Source of the DNA: an uncultured bacterium
GTDB lineage: Bacteria; Bacillota; Clostridia; Oscillospirales; Ruminococcaceae
DNA length: 35,564 nt
NCBI GenBank assembly: GCA_905214265.1
Contig: CAJMLQ010000018.1
Span: 1-35,564, forward strand
Direction of reading: 5' to 3'
Under the pieces are notes generated by a model. That model was given only the letters and a program-made list of their open reading frames with translations, had not been told where the DNA came from and made no database searches. A program made the translations under genes and the position numbers. Every line of letters starts with the position of its first letter. Position 1 is the first letter of the stretch. Below, in pieces: positions 24,638-33,450 of the stretch.

Positions 24638-25810
24638 TCACTCGGAAATCCGCGCGACGGCCTCCCGGGTGGCCTCCTGGCTTCCGAAGGCGGTCAGGCG
24701 GAAAAAGCCCTCGCCGTTTTTCCCGAAGCCCGCTCCAGGGGTGCCCACCAAGTTCTTCTCCTCCAGGAGGTAATCAAAATACTCCCAGGAGCTGCGTCCG
24801 CCGGGGCATTTGAGCCAGATATAGGGAGAATTTTCGCCGCCGGTGAACCATATTCCCAGCTTGCGCAAAGCGGAAGCAATGGTCCGGGCGTTTTCCATGT
24901 AGTATTCGATGTTGGCATGGATCTGCTCCTGGCCCTCCGGGGTAAAGACAGCGGCAGCTCCCCGCTGGACGATGTAGGGGACCCCATTAAATTTAGTGGT
25001 CTGCCGCCGGAGCCAGAATTTGTTCAGAGACGCGCCGTCAAAGGTCAGCGCCTCGGGCACGATGGTATAGCCGCAGCGGGTGCCGGTAAACCCGGCGGTC
25101 TTGGAGAAGGAGCAGAACTCGATGGCGCAGTGCTTGGCGCCCTCGATCTCAAAGATGCTCCTGGGGAGGGTGGGATCGTGGACGAAGCACTCATAAGCCG
25201 CGTCAAAAAGCAGCACCGCGCCGCAGTCCAAAGCGTAGTCTACCCACGCCTGGAGCTGTTCCCGGTCGTAGACCGCGCCGGTGGGGTTGTTGGGAGAGCA
25301 GAGGTAGATAATATCGGCCTTCACCGAAGGGTCGGGCAGCGGCAGAAAACCGTTTCTCTCGTTGGCGTCCATATAAAGGATTTTGCGGCCCGCCATGATG
25401 TTGGTGTCCACATAGACCGGGTAGACCGGGTCCGGTACCAGGACGGTGTTCTCCGGGGAAAAGAGATCCAGGATGTTGCCAATGTCGCTTTTCGCTCCGT
25501 CGCTGATGAAGATTTCCCGGGTTTCCAGCGATATTCCCCGGCTGGCATAGTAGCCCTGAACCGCCTCCCGGAGGAAGCCGTAACCCTGTTCCGGGCCATA
25601 ACCACGGAAGGTTTCCGCCGCACCCATCTCGGATACGGCGGCGTGCATGGCATCGATTACCGCCGGACAAAGAGGACGGGTCACGTCGCCGATGCCCAAG
25701 CGGATGATCTTTTTCTCCGGATTAGCCGCCTGATAAGCGGCGACTTTCCGATTGATGTTGGTGAACAGGTAGCTCTGTTCCAGATTTTGATAGTTGGCGT
25801 TGATCTTCAT
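24638..25810 (-). CDS. dapL: LL-diaminopimelate aminotransferase
   Basis: 390-residue fold-type I PLP enzyme that makes LL-diaminopimelate directly from tetrahydrodipicolinate. The N-terminus has IIRLGIGDVTRPL near residue 34, GYGFLREAV near 76, the SPNNPTGAVYD segment near 170, and the PLP-lysine motif FCSFSKTAGFTGTRCGY near 235. Length is as expected. AAGGGGG-like purines precede the ATG. It is 12 bases after the pyrG stop and just downstream of dapF, the next enzyme of the pathway, so transcription with them is likely. Confidence 0.95.
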   Translation of the reverse strand: MKINANYQNLEQSYLFTNINRKVAAYQAANPEKKIIRLGIGDVTRPLCPAVIDAMHAAVSEMGAAETFRGYGPEQGYGFLREAVQGYYASRGISLETREIFISDGAKSDIGNILDLFSPENTVLVPDPVYPVYVDTNIMAGRKILYMDANERNGFLPLPDPSVKADIIYLCSPNNPTGAVYDREQLQAWVDYALDCGAVLLFDAAYECFVHDPTLPRSIFEIEGAKHCAIEFCSFSKTAGFTGTRCGYTIVPEALTFDGASLNKFWLRRQTTKFNGVPYIVQRGAAAVFTPEGQEQIHANIEYYMENARTIASALRKLGIWFTGGENSPYIWLKCPGGRSSWEYFDYLLEEKNLVGTPGAGFGKNGEGFFRLTAFGSQEATREAVARISE

Positions 25811-25822
25811 AGGGGGTTCTCC

Positions 25823-27436
25823 TCACTCTGCCCGCTTCCGGTTCTGTTCTACGGCGGCGGCAATAAAATCCTTGAAAAGTGGATGCGCCCGATTGGGCCG
25901 GCTCTTGAACTCCGGATGGAACTGAACCCCCAGGCAGAACCGTTCACCCGGCACCTCCACAGCCTCCACCAGACGCCCGTCGGGAGATGTTCCGCCCAGG
26001 ACCAGCCCGGCGTCCAGGAACGCCTGACGGAACTCATTGTTGAACTCATAGCGGTGGCGGTGGCGCTCCGAGATCTGTTCTTTTCCATAGGCCCGTTCCA
26101 TTTCGGTGCCGGGCTGGACGGCGCAGGGGTATGCTCCCAGCCGCATGGTGCCGCCCTTGGGGATGTTCCCCTGCTGATCCGGCATCAGATCAATGACACA
26201 GTGGCTGCTTTCCGGATGGAACTCGCTGGAATTAGCGTCTGCCCAGCCCAAAACGGAACGGGCGTACTCGATGACCGCGATCTGCATGCCCAGGCAGATG
26301 CCGAAGTAGGGCACGTGATGGGTCCGGGCGTATTTGGCGGCGGAGATCATCCCCTCAATGCCCCGGTCCCCGAAGCCGCCGGGGACGATGATGCCGTCGC
26401 AGCCTGACAGGGCAGCCTCCGCGTTGCTGTCGTTCAGCTGCTCGGAATCGACCCAGACAATCTGAACGTCTGCACCGTTTTCATAGCCGGCGTGGCGAAG
26501 GGATTCCGCCACGGAAAGATAGGCGTCGTGGAGCTTGACATACTTACCCACCAGGGCAATGTGGATCTCCTTGTGACAGCTGCCGATACGGTCCAGCATC
26601 TGCTTCCACTCGGTGAGGTCGCAAGGGCCGCAGTCAATGTGCAGCTCCCGGCAAACGATGTCGGCCAGGCCATTTTCCTCCAGCATCAGCGGAGCCTGAT
26701 AGAGCACGGGCAGCGTCAGGTTTTCGATGACGCAATCCGCCTTGACGTTGCAGAACAGGGCGATTTTCTGCCGGATGGAGGGGTCAATGGGCTCGTCACA
26801 GCGGGTGACGATAATGTCGGGCATGATACCGAAGGACTGAAGCTCCTTGACCGAATGCTGAGTGGGTTTGGACTTATGCTCGCCGGAACTCTTGATATAA
26901 GGGACCAGAGTGACGTGGATGAACAGGCAGTTGTCCCGTCCCGCCTCGTGGGAAACCTGGCGGATGGCCTCCAGGAAGGGCTGGCTCTCAATATCGCCGG
27001 TGGTGCCGCCGATTTCGGTGATAACCACATCCGCGTTGGTTTTAGCTCCCACCGAATAGATGAAGGACTTGATCTCATTGGTGATATGGGGGATTACCTG
27101 GACCGTCTCGCCCAGATATTCGCCCCGCCGTTCCTTGGAGAGGACGTTCCAGTAGACCTTGCCGGTGGTCAGGTTGGAGAACTGGTTTAAGTCCTCGTCG
27201 ATAAACCGCTCGTAATGCCCCAGATCCAGGTCGGTCTCCGCGCCGTCATCGGTGACGAATACCTCGCCGTGCTGGTAGGGGCTCATGGTGCCAGGATCCA
27301 CGTTGATGTAGGGGTCCAGCTTCTGGGCGGCGATGCGAAGGCCCCGGGATTTCAGCAGCCGCCCCAGGGACGCCGCGGTAATTCCTTTGCCCAGACCGGA
27401 CACCACGCCGCCGGTCACAAAAATATATTTGGTCAT
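25823..27436 (-). CDS. pyrG: CTP synthase
   Basis: 537-residue CTP synthase, aminating UTP with glutamine-derived ammonia. The synthetase domain begins KYIFVTGGVVSGLGKG with the P-loop-like motif. The C-terminal glutaminase domain has the catalytic Cys in FGICLGMQ (near residue 383) and the His/Glu pair in FHPEF (near 515). Full length. The ATG at 27436 with GGATGAGG just upstream is preferred to earlier in-frame starts. It sits between dapF and dapL. Confidence 0.97.
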   Translation of the reverse strand: MTKYIFVTGGVVSGLGKGITAASLGRLLKSRGLRIAAQKLDPYINVDPGTMSPYQHGEVFVTDDGAETDLDLGHYERFIDEDLNQFSNLTTGKVYWNVLSKERRGEYLGETVQVIPHITNEIKSFIYSVGAKTNADVVITEIGGTTGDIESQPFLEAIRQVSHEAGRDNCLFIHVTLVPYIKSSGEHKSKPTQHSVKELQSFGIMPDIIVTRCDEPIDPSIRQKIALFCNVKADCVIENLTLPVLYQAPLMLEENGLADIVCRELHIDCGPCDLTEWKQMLDRIGSCHKEIHIALVGKYVKLHDAYLSVAESLRHAGYENGADVQIVWVDSEQLNDSNAEAALSGCDGIIVPGGFGDRGIEGMISAAKYARTHHVPYFGICLGMQIAVIEYARSVLGWADANSSEFHPESSHCVIDLMPDQQGNIPKGGTMRLGAYPCAVQPGTEMERAYGKEQISERHRHRYEFNNEFRQAFLDAGLVLGGTSPDGRLVEAVEVPGERFCLGVQFHPEFKSRPNRAHPLFKDFIAAAVEQNRKRAE

Positions 27437-27452
27437 CTGCCTCATCCTTTCC

Positions 27453-28292
27453 TTATGCGTCCCATTCACCATCAAATACCTTGACCGCTCCGCCGGTCAT
27501 ATATACCGCCTCATCCGTATAGCGGATGGTCAGATCGCCTCCCCGCAGGCACACGCGGATGTCCTCTCCCTTGGGACAAAACCCGTTGAGCACAGCCGCC
27601 ACCGCCGCCGCGCAGGCACCGGTCCCGCAGGCCCAGGTCTCGCCGCTGCCCCGTTCCCAAACCCGCATCCGCAGGGTGCGGTTGTCCAGAACCTGGATGA
27701 ATTCGGTGTTGACCTGTTCGGGAAAAAGGGGATTTTTCTCAAACGCTGGCCCGATCTTTTCCAGCTCCAGCTGGTATGGATCCCCGCCGAATACCACACA
27801 GTGGGGATTTCCCATGGAGACACAGGTGATGGGATAGGTTGTCCCACCGATGGAAACCGGGACGGCTACTGCCCGATCCCCGGGGAGATTCACCGGGATC
27901 TTCGCCGGCTCCAGAATTGCGGGTCCCATGTTGACCCGGGCGGAATCTACAAGGCCGTCCTTCAAAAACAACTCCAGGGTTTTGATTCCGCTGAGGGTCT
28001 CGATGGTCACAGTAGTTTTGTCCGTCATATGACGGTCGTAGAGGTACTTTGCGACGCAGCGGATGGCGTTTCCGCACATCTTCCCCTCGCTTCCGTCGGC
28101 GTTGAACATTCTCATTTTCGCGTCCGCGACGGCAGACGGGCAGATGAGGACCAGCCCATCCCCTCCTACGCCGAAGTGACGGTCGGAAATGACAATGCTC
28201 AGCGCGACAGGATCCTGGACCTCCTGCTCAAAACAGTTGACATACACATAATCGTTCCCGCAACCATGCATTTTAGTGAAACGCAGCTTCAT
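27453..28292 (-). CDS. dapF: Diaminopimelate epimerase
   Basis: 279-residue epimerase converting LL- to meso-diaminopimelate for peptidoglycan and lysine. Both catalytic Cys loops are visible: GKMCGNAIRC (near residue 73) and WACGTGACAA (near 220), with the substrate motif MHGCGNDYVYVN at the N-terminus. The ATG at 28292 with a GGGTGAG site is chosen. It precedes pyrG by 16 bases and is separated from the DUF296 gene by a hairpin terminator. Confidence 0.96.
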   Translation of the reverse strand: MKLRFTKMHGCGNDYVYVNCFEQEVQDPVALSIVISDRHFGVGGDGLVLICPSAVADAKMRMFNADGSEGKMCGNAIRCVAKYLYDRHMTDKTTVTIETLSGIKTLELFLKDGLVDSARVNMGPAILEPAKIPVNLPGDRAVAVPVSIGGTTYPITCVSMGNPHCVVFGGDPYQLELEKIGPAFEKNPLFPEQVNTEFIQVLDNRTLRMRVWERGSGETWACGTGACAAAVAAVLNGFCPKGEDIRVCLRGGDLTIRYTDEAVYMTGGAVKVFDGEWDA

Positions 28293-28321
28293 GAATCTCA
28301 CCCTTTCTGATAAAATTCGCA

Positions 28322-28357
28322 AAAATTCAGGCCCCGGAGGACATCTCCGCCTCCGGG
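28322..28357 (-). terminator. Probable terminator between the DUF296 gene and dapF
   Basis: An inverted repeat (28333-28340 with 28350-28357; CCCGGAGG/CCTCCGGG, 9-base loop) is followed on the minus strand by CTGAATTTTT. It would end transcripts from guaA-DUF296 before dapF. Confidence 0.6.
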
Positions 28358-28384
28358 ACACAATTTATCCAGGACGGTACCGCT

Positions 28385-28807
28385 TTACTGAAACTGAAAT
28401 AGGTTCAGCCCGGTCTCCGGGTCGAAGCGCCGGTCCACCCGGCCGTCGATGAGCTGAACGATCATCTCGCAGGTGGCGCTGACTACCGCGCGGTTCAGAT
28501 GGCCCCCAAACACCTGACCCTGCTCATTCCCGGCGCTCATGTGGAGGTGGGAATAAAAACCGCCGTTCATGGTGTTAATGGTTCCTGTCAGGGAGACGAT
28601 CTCAAAGTCCCCCGTAAAGTGATTTGCCTGATATTTCTTTTCCGCTGTCCGGAACACGCCGACTGTAAAGTCGCCCACGGCTCCCAGGGCGCTGATGCTG
28701 GCCAGCTGGATCTTTTCCTGCTCTGCCAGTTTTCGAATCTGCTCGAGGATCTCCTCCCCTTTGTCAATCCGTACAACGATGGTATTCCCGAATTTCCGAT
28801 ATTCCAT
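28385..28807 (-). CDS. PPC/DUF296 domain protein
   Basis: 140-residue protein consisting of one PPC (plants and prokaryotes conserved, DUF296) domain. The metal-binding histidines are visible in FYSHLHMS (two His) and GGHLN. Bacterial members form trimers of unknown function. It follows guaA by 45 bases in the same direction. Nothing in the sequence reveals its role. Confidence 0.85.
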   Translation of the reverse strand: MEYRKFGNTIVVRIDKGEEILEQIRKLAEQEKIQLASISALGAVGDFTVGVFRTAEKKYQANHFTGDFEIVSLTGTINTMNGGFYSHLHMSAGNEQGQVFGGHLNRAVVSATCEMIVQLIDGRVDRRFDPETGLNLFQFQ

Positions 28808-28852
28808 AACAATTCCCCTTGTCGCGCAAAAATTTCTCGCTTTCAGCTGTGC

Positions 28853-28864
28853 TTACTCCCATTC
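28853..28864 (-). repeat. guaA 3' end, att-core-like sequence (copy 1)
   Basis: The last codons of guaA. On the plus strand it reads TTACTCCCATTC, matching the copy at 30214-30225 at 11 of 12 positions. The guaA 3' end is a well-known integration site for genomic islands. Confidence 0.6.
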
Positions 28865-30151
28865 AATAGTAGCCGTGGGCTTCGGCGAGAGGTCGAAGCA
28901 GACCCGGTTGACGGCAGGAACTTCGGCAAGAATTCGGCGGGTGATTTTCTGCAGCACCGACCAGGGCAGTTCCGGCACCTCAGCAGTCATGGCATCCACC
29001 GTATTCACCGCGCGGATGATGACCGGCCAGTCAAAGCAGCGGGCGTTGTCCCGCACGCCCACCGATTTGAAATCCGGAACAATGGTGAAATACTGCCAGA
29101 CCTTTCCCTCAAGGCCACTGGCGGCGAATTCTTCCCGCAGAATGGCGTCGGACTCCCGCACTGCCTCCAGGCGGTCCCGAGTGATCGCACCCAGGCAGCG
29201 CACTCCAAGGCCGGGACCGGGGAAGGGCTGCCGGTAAACCATGCTGTCCGGCAGGCCCAACGCGGAGCCGCAGGCCCGGACCTCGTCCTTGAAGAGCATT
29301 TTCAGAGGCTCCACCAGTTCAAACTGCAGATCCTCTGGCAGGCCGCCTACGTTGTGGTGGCTCTTGACCATTTTCGCGGTTTTGGTGCCGCTTTCCACAA
29401 TATCCGGATAAATGGTGCCTTGGGCCAGGAACTCGATACCGTCCAGCTTCCGGGCCTCCTCCTCAAAAACGCGGATAAATTCCGCGCCGATGATTTTCCG
29501 CTTCTGTTCCGGGTCTGCCACGTTTTCCAATTTTCCTAAGAATCGGTCGGTGGCGTCCACATACACCAGATTGGCGCCCAGTTCCTCTTGGAACACCCGC
29601 ACCACCTGCTCCGGCTCGCCCTTGCGAAGCAAGCCGTGATTCACGTGGACGCAGGTCAGCTGGCTGCCCACTGCTTTCAGGAGCAGCGCGGCGACCACCG
29701 AGGAATCCACGCCGCCAGACAGCGCCAACAGCACCTTTTTGCTGCCGACCTGACTGCGGATCAGCTCAATCTGGTCTGCGATAAAGTTCTCCATGTTCCA
29801 GTTGGCCTGGGCCTGGCAGGTGTCGAAGACGAAACTGCGAAGCGCCTCGCGGATCTCCGCGTCTTCGATGGGCATAGGGTTGATCTGACCGTTTTCTGCA
29901 TAGTCAAAGGTATAGATCGGCAGGCCGCTGGCGCGGATCTCCTCACTGAGCCCGATCTTTTTGCCGTCCACTGTATCGTTGGGACCGCCGTTGGCGACGA
30001 TGCCCCGCACGTTGGGGAGGGCCTTCAATTCCGCTGCCGTTATATCATAATTGCAGATTTCACTGTAAACGCCCAAGGCGCGGATTGCCCGGGCCACGTC
30101 AGTGTTCCGGGTGCTCCCCAGATCCACGACTGCGATCATATCCTGTTTCAT
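28853..30151 (-). CDS. guaA: GMP synthase lacking a functional glutaminase domain
   Basis: 432 residues against about 510-525 for normal GuaA. The ATP-pyrophosphatase domain is intact (P-loop ALSGGVDSSVVAALL near residue 145), as is the dimerisation domain ending PTATIEWE. The N-terminal glutaminase domain is reduced to about 110 residues. It keeps the first strands (MIAVVDLGST, IVANGGPNDTVDG) and the last helix (REALRSFVFDTC) but has lost about 80-90 residues, including the GICYG nucleophile-Cys loop (here YTFDYAENG) and the FHPE His/Glu block. The frame is unbroken, so this is an internal collapse, not a frameshift. It should make GMP from XMP only with free ammonia or a separate glutaminase. 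GGAGG precedes the ATG at 30151. A mobile element lies immediately upstream. Confidence 0.9.
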   Translation of the reverse strand: MKQDMIAVVDLGSTRNTDVARAIRALGVYSEICNYDITAAELKALPNVRGIVANGGPNDTVDGKKIGLSEEIRASGLPIYTFDYAENGQINPMPIEDAEIREALRSFVFDTCQAQANWNMENFIADQIELIRSQVGSKKVLLALSGGVDSSVVAALLLKAVGSQLTCVHVNHGLLRKGEPEQVVRVFQEELGANLVYVDATDRFLGKLENVADPEQKRKIIGAEFIRVFEEEARKLDGIEFLAQGTIYPDIVESGTKTAKMVKSHHNVGGLPEDLQFELVEPLKMLFKDEVRACGSALGLPDSMVYRQPFPGPGLGVRCLGAITRDRLEAVRESDAILREEFAASGLEGKVWQYFTIVPDFKSVGVRDNARCFDWPVIIRAVNTVDAMTAEVPELPWSVLQKITRRILAEVPAVNRVCFDLSPKPTATIEWE

Positions 30152-30213
30152 AAACTGCCTCCATCTTTGTTATCCGATGAAATCTCACCGGTACGATTGC
30201 CCGTCTCGTCTGA

Positions 30214-30225
30214 TTACTCCCACTC
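30214..30225 (-). repeat. Second guaA-3'-end-like sequence (candidate att site of the mobile element)
   Basis: The plus strand reads TTACTCCCACTC, which on the minus strand encodes the end of a GuaA (Glu-Trp-Glu-stop, GAG codon) but lies upstream of guaA, next to the AT-rich element. The single difference from 28853-28864 is a synonymous third base. It is best explained as the att junction of an element integrated at a guaA 3' end. No integrase gene is in view. Confidence 0.6.
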
Positions 30226-30226
30226 G

Positions 30227-30481
30227 TTGCAGGGACTTGCATCTTAAACAATTTTGTTTATAAGATATTGCACCTGCGGTTCTGATTATTTTGATTGCCC
30301 ATATTGTCTTAGCTATACGATGGATGCTTACCAAAATCTTATCAGCGGTGATAAACCACCACGGGGAGTTCAAGGTAGTTGTTCCGGGTGGTTTGACTGT
30401 ATTATAGCATATAGTCTCCCGATATTCAACCTAAAGATACTGCTGAGAACTCCGACGGCATTGACTATGGTGTTGGCTAAA
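30227..30481. other. Edge of the mobile element, no supported gene
   Basis: AT-rich stretch between the candidate att site and the ABC-F stop codon. It contains a minus-strand promoter (30401-30429) and an 8-base hairpin stem (AAACCACC 30353-30360, GGTGGTTT 30387-30394) in the transcript leading toward guaA. A 47-codon hydrophobic open frame on the plus strand (30264-30407) lacks a convincing start. Confidence 0.5.
30401..30429 (-). promoter_or_regulatory. Promoter directed toward guaA
   Basis: TTGAAT (30424-30429), a 17-base spacer and a perfect TATAAT (30401-30406) on the minus strand, about 250 bases upstream of guaA. It lies inside the putative element, so the element may now supply guaA transcription. 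Confidence 0.7.
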
Positions 30482-32113
30482 TTAGTATTTCTCTTCCTCT
30501 GGAGTGTTCAGTTCATAGTAATACTCAAGCAACTCTCTGGAATAATTCTCGATTCTGCCGGAGGGTAGGATCAACATACGACTGATACCAATTTGCTCCA
30601 CAAAGGACGGGTTATGGCTGACAACAATAATCGTTCCTTCAAACAGATTGAAGTTACCGCCGATAATGGCCTGTGTTTCTGGGTCAAGGTGGTTTGTAGG
30701 CTCATCCAAAATCAGCAGATTGGCTTTCTGCAAAAGCACCTTACACAACGCAATTCTGGCTTTTTCACCGGGAGAGAGGACAGCCACCTTCTTGTTCACG
30801 TCCTCCTCATAGAACAGAAAATTACCCAACACAGAGCGAAGCTGCCATTCGGTATATCCATCGGTTTCAACATTTTGCAAAACAGTTCTATCCAAATCAA
30901 GCTGCTCCAGTTCCTGTGCGTAGTAAGCCACATCCGTTTTGGGATTATAGCGCACACGTCCCTGTTCGGGAATGAGAATACCCATAATCAGCTTCAGCAA
31001 AGTAGATTTACCGACACCGTTTTCGCCTACCACAAGGAAACGTTCTTTGCCGTTAATGCGGAAAGACAAATCCTTATACAACTGCGGCTGACCGGGATAA
31101 TGGAAACTGATATTTTCCACTTCCAGCGGCATCAAGGCCCCTTCACGCTTCGGACGAATATCCATCTTTACACGCTTATACACACGGTCACGGGTTTGCA
31201 ATTCACGCTTTTTCTTTTCCAGACGGAGCGCACGTTCCTGTCCCATACGCTTAATGGCATGGTTCGTCTGGCTGGCTTGTTTGGCTCTTTGTACGAACTC
31301 GGAAAGCTCCTTGATTTCCTTTTCCTGTTGCACAATGTTCATTTCACGTAAACGCTGTTCCTCGGCGTATTTCTTTTTGTATGTATAGTAGTCACCCTCA
31401 TAGACGGAGATTTTGTGGGTGACTTTGTTGATGAACATGATCTTGTTGATGATTTGATTCAGAAACTCAATGTCGTGACTGATAATCAAAACGGAACCAC
31501 GGTAGTTCTTCAGGTAGCTCGTCACGAAATCTTTGGTGGACGCATCCAGATGGTTGGTTGGCTCATCCAGCAGAAGAATCTCCGGTTTTGAGTACAGCAC
31601 CTGTGCAAATGCCATTTTGGATTTCTGACCACCGGACAGTTCGGACATAGGACGTTCCAGCAAATCAAGGTCTATCTGCATCCTGTCGATCAAATCCAGC
31701 AGAATTTCCTCAGCCTCATAGCAGTCGAAGTATTCCAAACGTTCTTGCAGTTTACCCATGTGTTCCAACAAAGGTTCCTGCTCATTGACATCTGCTGTTT
31801 CCAACTTCTTGTAGATTTCTTCCAATTCTGCATTGATACGTCGAATCGGACGACCATCCTGCAAATATTCCCATACGGTTTGCTTCTCGTCCTCAAGAAC
31901 GATCTCCTGCGGCAAGTAGCCTATTCGGGCATTGCCGACAGAGATACTGCCGCTGTCCAATTCCAACTCACGCAGCAGAATACGGAACAAAGTGGTTTTA
32001 CCGGCACCGTTCACGCCAACGATACCCACCTTGTCACGTTCATTCAGCAGAAACTCCGCATCTTCATATATTGTTTCTAATCCAAAGGCAAGATTCATTT
32101 TACTGCCTTTCAT
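30482..32113 (-). CDS. ABC-F family ATPase (ribosome-protection type)
   Basis: 543-residue cytoplasmic protein with two ATPase domains and no membrane segments, the hallmark of ABC-F. The first domain has Walker A GVNGAGKTT, signature LSGGQKSKM and Walker B LLLDEPTNHLD. The second has GENGVGKST, LSPGEKARI and LILDEPTNHLD. A charged coiled-coil linker (residues ~235-320) corresponds to the domain that reaches into the ribosomal peptidyl-transferase region. Family members protect ribosomes from antibiotics or tune translation. Subtype cannot be assigned. The ATG at 32113 has AGGAGG about 13 bases upstream. ATG 32098 is also possible. It lies 18 bases downstream of the MATE gene and is AT-rich relative to the chromosome. 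Confidence 0.9.
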   Translation of the reverse strand: MKGSKMNLAFGLETIYEDAEFLLNERDKVGIVGVNGAGKTTLFRILLRELELDSGSISVGNARIGYLPQEIVLEDEKQTVWEYLQDGRPIRRINAELEEIYKKLETADVNEQEPLLEHMGKLQERLEYFDCYEAEEILLDLIDRMQIDLDLLERPMSELSGGQKSKMAFAQVLYSKPEILLLDEPTNHLDASTKDFVTSYLKNYRGSVLIISHDIEFLNQIINKIMFINKVTHKISVYEGDYYTYKKKYAEEQRLREMNIVQQEKEIKELSEFVQRAKQASQTNHAIKRMGQERALRLEKKKRELQTRDRVYKRVKMDIRPKREGALMPLEVENISFHYPGQPQLYKDLSFRINGKERFLVVGENGVGKSTLLKLIMGILIPEQGRVRYNPKTDVAYYAQELEQLDLDRTVLQNVETDGYTEWQLRSVLGNFLFYEEDVNKKVAVLSPGEKARIALCKVLLQKANLLILDEPTNHLDPETQAIIGGNFNLFEGTIIVVSHNPSFVEQIGISRMLILPSGRIENYSRELLEYYYELNTPEEEKY

Positions 32114-32131
32114 GATTGTTTGCTTACCTCC

Positions 32132-33436
32132 TTATGTGCGCCTCTGAATATAGATCAGCGCAATGATCGCTACGATCAATTCTGATATGGGCATTGCAAG
32201 CCATACGCCTTGAACGTCCAAGAACAGCGGTAATGTAAACAGCAAAATACCACTGATAACCACACTTCGCAGAATCGCAATCACCATAGACATGGTTCCG
32301 TGCATAATGGATTGCAGATGATAAGTAGACAGTACCGTGATCCCAAGGAACAGGAACAGCAGGAAAAACGGACGGATGATACCGGGAGCTGCTTCAACTA
32401 CTTCTGGGGTCACATCAATGAACAGCCTTACGATCTGCTCCGGGAACAGCTCGCCAATAGCGGTGAATGCAATGCCTAATGCAATAACCGTCGCAAACGA
32501 CATCTTCCACACCTGCTTGATACGGTCAGCTTGCATAGCTCCGCAGTTTGCAGAAACAATAGGCTGGATTGCCTGTCCCACACCACAGTACAGAGCTTGG
32601 AACAGCGAAGTGATCGTTGCCACTACACCGTAAACGGCAAGAGCGTTGGTATCGCCATAACGCATGATCTGATTGTTCATAATAACTGCCAAAATGACTG
32701 TGCCAAGGTCAAGAACACTTGCACCGAACCCAATGCTCAGGGTCTGACGAATTGCAGGGGCAATGTGATTAGGTTTTACGAAGCGCAAGGTGCATTTCTT
32801 CGAAAGGAAATGGCTGCACATGATGAAAACTTGGATGCAGGTTCCCAAAACCGTAGCAATCGCTGCGCCGGTCATACCCATTCCCAAGGGGAAACAAAAG
32901 AACCAGTCACCAAAGATATTCACACAGCCGCCGATGATAACAGCCGCCATAGCAAGACCCGGTGCGCCGTCATTACGGATAAAGGAACTGATAAAGGAGG
33001 GCAGAATGAATACCGGTAGGAACCAGATCAACCAACGGGCATACTCCATCACCTTGGGCATCAATTCTGTATCAGCACCAAAAAATGTAAAAATCGGTTC
33101 GTGGAACAATGCAAACATAATCCACACAAGCACGATCAGAAACAGCATCAATCCTGTCGCTGCTGTAAACAAAGCATTCGCTTTTTCTTCTTTTCCTTCG
33201 CCACGAGCATTTCCATACAAAACAGACCCGCCAACGCCACATAGGATACCAAGAAAAATCAAAACACCATACAAGGGTGTAATGACTGCCATAGCCGCAG
33301 CACCAACAGGACCTTCGGACTGGCCGACTGCAATGGTATCCACAAAGCTATAAATGGACATGACCATTGCGCTTGCCATGGATGCAAACAAAAACTTTCG
33401 ATAAAGCTGTTTGATATTGCCTGTAATGAAATCCAT
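32132..33436 (-). CDS. MATE family efflux transporter
   Basis: 434-residue membrane protein with about 12 hydrophobic segments arranged as two six-helix halves. The halves are recognisable in IYSFVDTIAVGQSEGPVGAAAMAVITP near the N-terminus and in QALYCGVGQAIQPIVSANCGAM past the middle. MATE proteins export drugs using sodium or proton gradients. The ATG at 33436 has AAGGAGG five bases upstream. An in-frame GTG 25 codons earlier lies inside the leader hairpin and is less likely. It is the first gene of a two-gene operon with the ABC-F ATPase, a combination that suggests antibiotic resistance, with a promoter and attenuator-like leader upstream. Confidence 0.9.
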   Translation of the reverse strand: MDFITGNIKQLYRKFLFASMASAMVMSIYSFVDTIAVGQSEGPVGAAAMAVITPLYGVLIFLGILCGVGGSVLYGNARGEGKEEKANALFTAATGLMLFLIVLVWIMFALFHEPIFTFFGADTELMPKVMEYARWLIWFLPVFILPSFISSFIRNDGAPGLAMAAVIIGGCVNIFGDWFFCFPLGMGMTGAAIATVLGTCIQVFIMCSHFLSKKCTLRFVKPNHIAPAIRQTLSIGFGASVLDLGTVILAVIMNNQIMRYGDTNALAVYGVVATITSLFQALYCGVGQAIQPIVSANCGAMQADRIKQVWKMSFATVIALGIAFTAIGELFPEQIVRLFIDVTPEVVEAAPGIIRPFFLLFLFLGITVLSTYHLQSIMHGTMSMVIAILRSVVISGILLFTLPLFLDVQGVWLAMPISELIVAIIALIYIQRRT

Positions 33437-33450
33437 TTTTTCCTCCTTGA

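Noticed and set aside
30280..30345. Possible purine riboswitch upstream of guaA (GTATA and ATATGG strings on the minus strand)
   Set aside because: The GUUUCUACC and CCGUAAA core strings of the purine riboswitch are absent.
30264..30407. A 47-codon hydrophobic open frame on the plus strand that looks like a small membrane protein
   Set aside because: It begins right after a stop codon, has no ribosome site or good start, and overlaps a minus-strand hairpin and promoter.
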